The notes under the pieces were generated by a model. It saw nothing but the letters and a program-made list of their open reading frames with translations. It searched no databases and was not told the origin of the DNA. A program made the translations under genes and the position numbers. From assembly GCA_035646975.1 (NCBI GenBank), contig DASROJ010000359.1:1-5360 (forward strand): a DNA stretch of 5,360 bases, in the 5' to 3' direction. Below are positions 1-5,360 of the stretch, in pieces (position 1 is the stretch's first letter; each line of letters starts with the position of its first letter). The DNA is from DASROJ01 sp035646975 (GTDB taxonomy: Bacteria > Acidobacteriota > Polarisedimenticolia > JACPZX01 > DASXTC01).

Positions 1-2
1 GG

Positions 3-2357
3 ACCGAGGTGGACCGGCATGTGGCCGCGATCGAAACGGACTCCGGAGCGGGCAGACCGCTCGGCCTGGGGACGAAGGCGGGCCCCGGGGGCATCGACGC
101 GCTGCGCGATCTGCTCGCGCCGACACTTGCGCCCATCGGCGCCAGGCGTTTCAGGGAAGGGCATGGCGGCTCCGACATCGCGCCGCTGGAGGATTATGGC
201 GTCCCGCTCATCGGGCTCGAGCTGGACGGCACCCGCTACTTCGACTGGCATCACACGCAGGCCGACACCCTGGACAAGGTGGACCCCGGGGAGCTGCAGC
301 TCGGCGTTGCGGCGATGGCCGCCACCGCGTGGAGCCTCGCCGACGCGCCGGTCACGCTGCCGAGAAACCCGAAGAAAGGCGCCGCCGTGGGAGGCAGCGC
401 CAGTCTCATCCCGAGAGTGAATTTCTTCGGCAACCCGGCGAAGGATTTTCCGCAGATTTCACCGACCGGCGGCAAGCTCGCCTGGCTGGCCCCCTCCAGC
501 CAGGGTGTCCAGAACCTCTGGGTGAAGACCCTTGGCCGGCAGGACGACGCGCAGGTGACCCGCGACAATCACGCAGGAATCTTCTTCTACCGCTGGGCGG
601 CCGACGGCCGGCACCTGCTCTTCCTGCAGGACAGCGATGGGGACGAGAATTATCACCTGTTCTCGATCGATCTCGAGACCGGGGATGTCCGCGACCTCAC
701 GCCGTTTGCGGGAGTCAAGGCGCAGAACCTGCTGCTGAGCCCGTCAGCGCCAGGCGAAGTGCTGATCGGGCTCAACCGGCGGGACCGGCACCTGTTCGAC
801 ATGTATCGTGTGAATCTCGAAACCGGCGCGGTGAGCCTCGACACCCAGAACCCCGGCGACGTGCTGGGGTGGGCCACCGACAACCGGTTCGTGATCCGCG
901 CGGCAACGGTGTTCGAGCCGGCCACGGCCCGCACCGTGCTGCGCGTCCGCGATGCGGCGGACAAACCCTGGCGTGAGCTGGCCGCCTGGCCGTTCGAGCT
1001 CAGCAGCATGTTCGGGCAGATCAACGGCGGCAGCGTCGTGGCGGGTTTCACCCCCGACGGCAGCGCGCTGTACGTGGTCTCCGCGACCGGCTCGGACATG
1101 TTGCGTCTGGTGACGCTCGACGCGGCGACCGGCCGGCAGCTCCGGGTCGTGGCCGAGGATCCGCGCGCCGACGTCGCCCAGGACGCGCTCGGGTTCAACG
1201 ACATGCGCCCGGCCGTCGAGTTCAATCCGACGACCCGCGAGATCCAGGCCGTCGAGTTCGATTACATGAAGCCCGAGTGGAAGGTGATCGATCCTTCGGT
1301 GAAGGCGGACTTCGAGCTGCTGGCCGCATCGCATCGCGGCGCCTTGCTCATCCTGAGTCGCGACGCCGCCGATCAGCACTGGGTCGTCGCGCATGCGCCC
1401 GACAACGGCCCGCGTGTTTTCTCCCTCTACGACCGGAAGACCCGCCGGCTCGAGCCTCTGTTCGTCGATCACCCGGAGATGGAGAAGCTCACCCTGGCCG
1501 AGGCGACGCCGGTGGAGATTCCGGCGCGCGACGGCCAGAAGCTGGTGGCCTATCTCACGCTGCCTCCCGGCTCGGCGGACAAGGCACGGCCCTCGCCGGC
1601 CGCGGCGCACAGACTTCCCTTGATACTCTTCCCGCATGGAGGCCCCTGGGCGCGCGATGTGTGGGGCTTCGACCCGGTGGCGCAGTGGCTGGCCAGCCGC
1701 GGCTACGCGGTGCTGCAGGTCAACTTTCGCGGGTCGACCGGCTACGGCAGGAAGTTCCTCAACGCCTCCACCGGTCAATGGGGCGTTGGAGCCATGCAGC
1801 ACGATCTCACCGATTCGGTGAAGTGGGCGATCGCGAAGGGTATCGCGGATTCCGGCAGGGTCGGCATCATGGGATATTCGTACGGCGGCTATGCGACCCT
1901 GTCGGGGCTTGCCTTCACACCGGAGCTGTACGCCTGCGGGGTGGACATCGTCGGGCCGCCCGACGTCGCGGCGCTGATGGCCTCGATGCCCGATGCGTGG
2001 GCGCCGGTCAAGAAGCGGTGGATCCTGCGTATCGGCGACGTCGAGCACGACGCCGCGCTCAACCAGCGCATCTCGCCGCTGTACCACCTCGACAGCATGA
2101 GGGCTCCACTGCTCATCGGGCACGGGGCGAACGACCCGCGCGTGAAGATCGAGGCGTCGAATCGAATCGTCGCGGCGCTGCGGGAGAAAAACCTGCCGGT
2201 CACCTACATCGTCTACCCGGACGAAGGACACGGTTTCGGCCGGCCCGAGAACAACCTCGACTTCTTCGGGCGCGCGGAGGAGTTTCTCGGAAAGTGCCTC
2301 GGCGGCCGCGTCGAGCCATGGGTGAAAGTGGAAGGCTCGACGGCGGAGCCAAGATGA
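3..2357 (+). CDS. M28 zinc peptidase (C-terminal part) fused to S9 prolyl oligopeptidase-family serine peptidase; 5' end outside window
   Basis: The frame is open to the left edge, so the start is upstream; the GTG at nt 9 is only the first possible in-window start and lies inside a conserved M28 strand. Residues are numbered from that codon. Residues 1-113 are the end of an M28 (carboxypeptidase Q-like) domain. They include AAIETDSG with probable zinc-ligand Asp11, HGGSDIAPL at 52-60, and HHTQADTLDKVDP with the last zinc-ligand His82. After a linker (about 114-132), LIPRVNFFGNP starts a typical S9 peptidase: a beta-propeller with PD40-like repeats (about 145-480), then an alpha/beta-hydrolase domain (about 500-765). 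The hydrolase domain shows HGGPW (543-547), NFRGSTGYG (572-580), nucleophile Ser624 in GYSYGG, Asp709 in GANDPRV and His741 in DEGHGF. Both families are usually exported and cleave peptides, M28 as metallo-exopeptidases and S9 at post-proline or acyl-peptide bonds. No signal peptide lies between the domains, so export would depend on one upstream. Family assignments are firm; substrate is unknown. Confidence 0.93.
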   Translation, partial: TEVDRHVAAIETDSGAGRPLGLGTKAGPGGIDALRDLLAPTLAPIGARRFREGHGGSDIAPLEDYGVPLIGLELDGTRYFDWHHTQADTLDKVDPGELQLGVAAMAATAWSLADAPVTLPRNPKKGAAVGGSASLIPRVNFFGNPAKDFPQISPTGGKLAWLAPSSQGVQNLWVKTLGRQDDAQVTRDNHAGIFFYRWAADGRHLLFLQDSDGDENYHLFSIDLETGDVRDLTPFAGVKAQNLLLSPSAPGEVLIGLNRRDRHLFDMYRVNLETGAVSLDTQNPGDVLGWATDNRFVIRAATVFEPATARTVLRVRDAADKPWRELAAWPFELSSMFGQINGGSVVAGFTPDGSALYVVSATGSDMLRLVTLDAATGRQLRVVAEDPRADVAQDALGFNDMRPAVEFNPTTREIQAVEFDYMKPEWKVIDPSVKADFELLAASHRGALLILSRDAADQHWVVAHAPDNGPRVFSLYDRKTRRLEPLFVDHPEMEKLTLAEATPVEIPARDGQKLVAYLTLPPGSADKARPSPAAAHRLPLILFPHGGPWARDVWGFDPVAQWLASRGYAVLQVNFRGSTGYGRKFLNASTGQWGVGAMQHDLTDSVKWAIAKGIADSGRVGIMGYSYGGYATLSGLAFTPELYACGVDIVGPPDVAALMASMPDAWAPVKKRWILRIGDVEHDAALNQRISPLYHLDSMRAPLLIGHGANDPRVKIEASNRIVAALREKNLPVTYIVYPDEGHGFGRPENNLDFFGRAEEFLGKCLGGRVEPWVKVEGSTAEPR

Positions 2358-2366
2358 CGCGGATGC

Positions 2367-2795
2367 CTACTCTCCCAGGATCTGGACGGCGAGGGCGCGG
2401 GTGCGGGGTCCGTCCATCTCGATCAGGAAAATACTCTGCCAGGTTCCCAGGACCAGCTGCCCGCCGGCCACAGGCACCGTGACCGAGTGCCCGAGCAGGA
2501 TCGATGTGAGGTGCGCCTGCGCATTGTCATCCACGCAGTTGTGAGCGAAGTCGCGCCCGGAAGCCAGCGGGGCGAGCAGCCTTTCTGCAAGATGGAGCAT
2601 GTCCTGCCGGAGCCCCCGCTCGTCCTCGTTGATGACGATGCCGCAGGTGGTGTGCGGCACCGAGACGACGGCGATCCCCGCGGTGGTTGCGGCGCGCTCC
2701 AGCTCGACACGCACCAACGGTGTGACGTTCTCGACGCTGATGCGACCGGCCGTCTTGACGGACAGCTGCGCGTGGTGAATCCTCATGTTCGTCAA
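2367..2795 (-). CDS. yjbQ: YjbQ/UPF0047 family protein (secondary thiamine-phosphate synthase-like)
   Basis: This 142-residue protein matches the YjbQ/UPF0047 family over its full, normal length. Family marks, numbered from the TTG, are HTTCGIVINE (48-57), a conserved acidic helix with Asp65, DDNAQAH (89-95), LGTWQSIFLIE (116-126) and DGPRTR (128-133), ending in the usual -GE. E. coli YjbQ is reported to have weak thiamin-phosphate synthase activity, but the physiological role of the family is unsettled, so no pathway is asserted. The protein should be a soluble cytoplasmic oligomer. Two starts compete. TTG at 2795 has a perfect GGAGG (2811-2807) 11 bases upstream. ATG at 2786 gives MRIHHAQLSVKT, which matches the N-terminus of E. 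coli YjbQ better but has no Shine-Dalgarno at a useful distance. I give the TTG start because of the visible ribosome-binding site. The gene converges on the peptidase gene with a 9-base gap and diverges from galE. Confidence 0.9.
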   Translation of the reverse strand: MTNMRIHHAQLSVKTAGRISVENVTPLVRVELERAATTAGIAVVSVPHTTCGIVINEDERGLRQDMLHLAERLLAPLASGRDFAHNCVDDNAQAHLTSILLGHSVTVPVAGGQLVLGTWQSIFLIEMDGPRTRALAVQILGE

Positions 2796-2806
2796 TCTTA
2801 CTTCAT

Positions 2807-2811
2807 CCTCC
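2807..2811 (-). promoter_or_regulatory. Shine-Dalgarno GGAGG for yjbQ
   Basis: On the minus strand GGAGG lies 11 bases before TTG 2795 and 20 bases before ATG 2786. It favours the TTG start, although the spacing is slightly long. Confidence 0.5.
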
Positions 2812-2820
2812 AGGCCTTGC

Positions 2821-2825
2821 AGGGG
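2821..2825 (+). promoter_or_regulatory. Shine-Dalgarno AGGGG deciding the galE start
   Basis: AGGGG is followed by 8 bases and then ATG 2834. A GTG at 2825 in the same frame overlaps this site and would add only three residues, so the ATG, which puts the Rossmann strand MRVLVTGG at the N-terminus, is preferred. Confidence 0.65.
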
Positions 2826-2833
2826 TGCCGTCC

Positions 2834-3853
2834 ATGAGAGTCCTGGTCACCGGTGGCGCGGGCTACATCGGCAGCCATGTCGTCAGGCGCCTGAAGGACG
2901 CGGGCCACGAGCCGTTCATCCTCGACGATCTGGAAGAAGGGCACCGCTTTGCGGTCGCCGAGGGCGTCGACCTGACGCGGGGCGACATCGCCGATGCCGC
3001 GGCCCTCGACCAGGCGATTGCCGGGCGCGGTGTCGATGGCGTCATCCACATGGCCGCGTCGTGCCTGGTGGGGGAATCGATGGAACGGCCAGCGCGGTAC
3101 TACGACAACAACGTGATCCGAACGCTTCGTCTGCTGGAAAACCTCGCGGCGCGGGGGATCGGGAAGTTCGTCTTCTCTTCGACCGCCGCGGTGTACGGCG
3201 ACCCGACCGGCGTGCCCGGTGAAGCCAACGCGGCGATCACCGAGGAGCAGCCGTGCGAGCCGACCAACGTCTACGGTGAAACAAAGCTGGCGGTGGAGCG
3301 GGCGCTAGCATGGCAGGTCCGCGGCGCCGGACTCAAGGCGGTCTCGCTGCGTTACTTCAACGCCGCGGGGGCCGATCCGTCAGGCGACATCGGCGAAGAC
3401 CACGAGCCGGAGACGCACATCATTCCGCTGGTCATGAGGGCCGCCCTGGGGCTGACGCCGAGCGTGACGATCCTGGGGCGCGACTATCCGACACTGGATG
3501 GCACCTGCCTGCGTGACTACATCCATGTCTGCGACCTCGCCGAGGCGCATCTGCTGGCGCTCGACGCGCTCGATCGCCTGGAGGGGTATCGCGCCTACAA
3601 CCTGGGGGCCGAAAAGGCCACCTCGGTGCTCGAGTTGATCGAATCGGCGCGGCGCATCACCGGATGCGGGATTCCGGTGACCGATGGCCCGCGGCGACCG
3701 GGGGACCCGCCCAGACTGCTGGCGTCCTCGGCGCGCATCCGGAAGGAGCTGGGCTGGAAGCCCCGGCTCTCGGATCTCGAGACGATCCTGGGCACTGCCT
3801 GGTCGTGGCACCGGCGCCATCCGAACGGGTTCGAGGCCGCGCCCGCGCCTTGA
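2834..3853 (+). CDS. galE: UDP-glucose/UDP-hexose 4-epimerase, GalE type
   Basis: This 339-residue cytoplasmic NAD-dependent extended short-chain dehydrogenase/reductase is close in length to E. coli GalE (338). It should interconvert UDP-glucose and UDP-galactose, possibly also the N-acetyl forms, supplying galactose or GalNAc units for cell-surface glycans. Visible from the ATG are the NAD-binding GGAGYIG (7-13), HMAASCLVGES (72-82), YYDNN (89-93), the catalytic strand FSSTAAVYG with Thr117, YGETK with Tyr147 and Lys151, SLRYFNAAGAD (171-181), GTCLRDYIHV (223-232) with DLAEAH (234-239), and GDPPRLLASS (290-299). No catalytic residue is missing. The residue aligned with Tyr299 of E. coli GalE is Leu295, which may widen the sugar pocket. 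The start is supported by AGGGG 8 bases upstream. The gene diverges from yjbQ across a 38-base gap and is followed by a new promoter rather than running clearly into the Mla genes. A related NDP-sugar epimerase is possible, but the motifs are strongly GalE-like. Confidence 0.95.
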   Translation: MRVLVTGGAGYIGSHVVRRLKDAGHEPFILDDLEEGHRFAVAEGVDLTRGDIADAAALDQAIAGRGVDGVIHMAASCLVGESMERPARYYDNNVIRTLRLLENLAARGIGKFVFSSTAAVYGDPTGVPGEANAAITEEQPCEPTNVYGETKLAVERALAWQVRGAGLKAVSLRYFNAAGADPSGDIGEDHEPETHIIPLVMRAALGLTPSVTILGRDYPTLDGTCLRDYIHVCDLAEAHLLALDALDRLEGYRAYNLGAEKATSVLELIESARRITGCGIPVTDGPRRPGDPPRLLASSARIRKELGWKPRLSDLETILGTAWSWHRRHPNGFEAAPAP

Positions 3854-3877
3854 CTTGCCGGCGGCAAAGATAATAAT
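3850..3877 (+). promoter_or_regulatory. Candidate sigma-70-type promoter for the mlaEF operon
   Basis: TTGACT (3850-3855, 5 of 6 to the -35 consensus) is separated by 16 bases from AATAAT (3872-3877, 5 of 6 to the -10 consensus). The -35 overlaps the galE stop codon. The stretch is a conspicuous AT-rich patch in otherwise GC-rich DNA and would start transcription near 3884, about 30 bases before mlaE. The assignment rests on sequence match only. Confidence 0.5.
3855..3867. repeat. Short dyad TTGCC-GGC-GGCAA inside the promoter spacer
   Basis: This is a perfect 5-base inverted repeat around a 3-base centre, between the candidate -35 and -10 boxes, just after the galE stop. It could be an operator half-site pair or a weak hairpin at the galE 3' end. 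It has no following T-run, so it is not a convincing intrinsic terminator. Confidence 0.35.
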
Positions 3878-3915
3878 GTTCAACACTTTACGGGGGATCC
3901 CCGGCCGCGTGGGTG

Positions 3916-4671
3916 ATGGGCGACCAGCTCTCGTCAGCACTGCGTCACATCGGAAAACTGGCCATCCTGATCGGTGACACCGTCCGGTTCACCTTCAGGC
4001 GTCCGTTCGGATTCGACCTGCTGATGGCCCAGCTCTACCATCTGGGCGTGCGGTCGCTTTCGATCACGACCATCACCGCCCTGTTCACCGGGATGGTTCT
4101 CGCGCTGCAGACCGCGCACACGCTGGGGATATACGGCGCCAAGCTCCTGATCGGCGACGCCGTCAGCCTGTCGATCGTCAGGGAGCTGGGCCCCGTGCTG
4201 ACATCGCTGCTGGTGGCCGGACGCGTGGGGGCCGGCATCACGGCGGAGATCGGCTCGATGGCGGTCACCGAGCAGGTCGACGCCATCCGGGCGCTCGGCG
4301 CGAGCCCCGTCAAGAAGCTGGTGGTGCCGAAGGTGCTCGCCACGATCATCATGCTGCCGCTGCTGACCATTCTCGCCGACTTCATCGGGATCTTCGGCGG
4401 GCTGATCATCAGCGTGAAGGACCTGGACCAGTCCTCGGCCTATTACATCCAGCACGTGATCACGGCGCTCACCTTCGATGACATCTTCAGCGGCGTGGGA
4501 AAGACCTTTTTCTTCGCGGCGTTCATCGCCGTCATCGGCTGCTACAACGGGTTGAACGCGACCGGGGGCGCCGATGGCGTGGGACGCGCCACCACTGGCA
4601 CGGTGGTGGTGGCTTCGATAATGATACTGATCTCGAACTTCTTTCTCACGAAGATGTTCCTGCTTCTTTGA
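3916..4671 (+). CDS. mlaE: MlaE-type ABC transporter permease (phospholipid transport)
   Basis: This 251-residue inner-membrane protein belongs to the MlaE/YrbE permease family, which forms the membrane core of the MlaFEDB complex that moves phospholipids between inner and outer membranes. From ATG 3916, an amphipathic N-terminal region (about 1-45) precedes hydrophobic segments at roughly 47-66, 90-105, 138-166, 197-212 and 229-250. The family signature RELGPVLTSLLVAGRVGAG occupies 89-107 and continues as EIGSMAVTEQVDAI (111-124). A second conserved block, CYNGLNATGGADGVGRATT, is at 209-227. Length is normal. GTG 3913, directly before the ATG, is an equally possible start; no clear Shine-Dalgarno is seen for either, and the frame is closed by TAA at 3874, so the start cannot lie much further upstream. 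The ATPase gene follows after 11 bases. The family is certain; the cargo and direction of transport are inferred. Confidence 0.94.
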   Translation: MGDQLSSALRHIGKLAILIGDTVRFTFRRPFGFDLLMAQLYHLGVRSLSITTITALFTGMVLALQTAHTLGIYGAKLLIGDAVSLSIVRELGPVLTSLLVAGRVGAGITAEIGSMAVTEQVDAIRALGASPVKKLVVPKVLATIIMLPLLTILADFIGIFGGLIISVKDLDQSSAYYIQHVITALTFDDIFSGVGKTFFFAAFIAVIGCYNGLNATGGADGVGRATTGTVVVASIMILISNFFLTKMFLLL

Positions 4672-4674
4672 GGA
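4669..4674 (+). promoter_or_regulatory. Shine-Dalgarno TGAGGA for mlaF, overlapping the mlaE stop
   Basis: TGAGGA contains the mlaE stop codon TGA and lies 8 bases before TTG 4683. It supports that TTG as the mlaF start and suggests translational coupling of the two subunits. Confidence 0.6.
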
Positions 4675-4682
4675 CGACGGGA

Positions 4683-5360
4683 TTGGATGATTTCATCGTA
4701 TTCAAGAATCTCCACAAGTCCTTTGGAGCCAAACAGGTGCTCAAGGGAGTGGATCTCTCGATCCGCAAGGGCGAAACGGTGGTGATCCTGGGAGGATCCG
4801 GATCGGGCAAATCGGTCCTGATCCGGCATACCATCGGACTGCACCGACCGGACGCCGGCGAAGTCTGGGTCGACGGCGTCGAGATCAGCGGATTCGACGA
4901 GGACGACCTGATGCCGGTGCGCACGAAGGTCGGCATGCTCTTCCAGGGCGGCGCGTTGTTCGACTCGATGGATGTCTTCGAGAACATCGCCTTCGGGCTT
5001 CGGGAGCACACCGAGATGAACGAGGAGCAGATCGCCGCCAGGGTCGCCGAAGTGCTCGATCTGGTCGAGCTGGGAGACATCGAGGAGCTGGCGCCGTCCG
5101 ACCTGTCGGGTGGCATGCGCAAGCGGGTGGCGCTGGCCCGCGCCATCGCCCTGTCGCCGGAGGGGATCCTGTACGACGAGCCGACCACCGGGCTGGACCC
5201 GATCCTCGCCGATGCGATCAACCGTCTCATCATCAACCTGCAGCGCGCTCTCAACGCCACCTCGGTGGTGGTGACACACGATATCCAGAGCGCCTTCACT
5301 GTCGGGGACCGTATCGCCTTTCTGCTGGAAGGCAGGCTCGAATTCGTCGGCAGCGTGGAC
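4683..5360 (+). CDS. mlaF: MlaF-type ABC transporter ATPase; 3' end outside window
   Basis: The frame has no stop before the window end; 226 residues are visible of a family that usually has about 240-270. It encodes the cytoplasmic ATP-hydrolysing subunit that pairs with the MlaE permease encoded immediately upstream. All nucleotide-binding elements are present: Walker A GGSGSGKS (37-44), Q-loop Gln88 in MLFQGGALFDS, signature LSGGM (141-145) in the MlaF-like context LSGGMRKRVALARAIAL, Walker B ILYDEP (162-167) with catalytic Glu166, D-loop GLDP (170-173) and switch His199 in VVVTHD. FQGGALFDSMDVFENIAF (87-104) and LSGGM in place of the common LSGGQ are typical of MlaF rather than of amino-acid or metal importers. 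The start is TTG 4683, giving MDDFIVFKNL, chosen because TGAGGA lies 8 bases upstream. An in-frame TTG at 4668, overlapping the mlaE stop, is less likely. An mlaD (MCE domain) gene would be expected next. Confidence 0.94.
   Translation, partial: MDDFIVFKNLHKSFGAKQVLKGVDLSIRKGETVVILGGSGSGKSVLIRHTIGLHRPDAGEVWVDGVEISGFDEDDLMPVRTKVGMLFQGGALFDSMDVFENIAFGLREHTEMNEEQIAARVAEVLDLVELGDIEELAPSDLSGGMRKRVALARAIALSPEGILYDEPTTGLDPILADAINRLIINLQRALNATSVVVTHDIQSAFTVGDRIAFLLEGRLEFVGSVD

Noticed and set aside
744..2231. A 495-codon open frame on the minus strand inside the peptidase gene
   Set aside because: It lies wholly opposite a gene with clear catalytic motifs, its translation is Arg/Gly/Val-rich with no recognisable domain, and long antisense frames are common in GC-rich DNA.
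1277..2482. A 401-codon plus-strand frame overlapping the end of the peptidase gene and running into yjbQ
   Set aside because: The translation is low-complexity and Arg/Ala/Gly-rich without motifs, while the S9 triad is in the other frame throughout. It does not indicate a frameshift.
2755..2783. TTGACG at 2755-2760 as a -35 box for galE
   Set aside because: No acceptable -10 box is found 15-19 bases downstream, so the hexamer alone is not enough.
3855..3872. The dyad after galE as an intrinsic terminator
   Set aside because: The stem is only 5 bases and is followed by AGATAA rather than a T-run.
3876..3977. A possible 33-residue leader peptide from ATG 3876 overlapping the mlaE start
   Set aside because: Its ATG overlaps the predicted -10 box, upstream of the predicted transcription start, and it has no ribosome-binding site.
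4542..5279. Minus-strand open frames of more than 200 codons opposite mlaF
   Set aside because: The plus strand here encodes every ABC ATPase motif in order; the minus-strand products look like frame shadows.

Overview
The window is a GC-rich, densely coded bacterial segment holding five genes and almost no free intergenic DNA. No RNA gene, insertion sequence, CRISPR array or phage-like gene was seen. The gene set (secreted M28 and S9 peptidases, a GalE-type epimerase, a YjbQ-family protein and an Mla-type lipid transporter) suggests a diderm, high-GC environmental bacterium. Acidobacteriota, Gemmatimonadota or a deltaproteobacterial-type lineage would fit, but this is a low-confidence inference from protein style.

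Nt 3-2357 (+) is the 3' part of one long reading frame. It joins the C-terminal end of an M28 zinc peptidase to a complete-looking S9 prolyl-oligopeptidase-family protein with an intact Ser-Asp-His triad. Its true start lies before the window. Nine bases later, tail to tail, lies a minus-strand YjbQ/UPF0047 gene (2367-2795). It is transcribed divergently from a GalE-type UDP-hexose 4-epimerase (2834-3853, +).

A short AT-rich island at about 3850-3900 follows galE. It carries the best promoter candidate in the window and probably drives a lipid-transport operon. That operon consists of an MlaE-type ABC permease (3916-4671) and an MlaF-type ABC ATPase (4683 to the window end, still open). The two genes are 11 bases apart, and the ribosome-binding site of the second overlaps the stop codon of the first. 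In this family the next gene is normally an MCE-domain substrate-binding protein (MlaD), expected just beyond the window. Together these proteins would move phospholipids between inner and outer membranes.

I see no new multi-gene system here. The points most worth checking are the in-frame M28-S9 peptidase fusion, the dyad-containing promoter before mlaE, and the start-site choices of yjbQ and mlaF.
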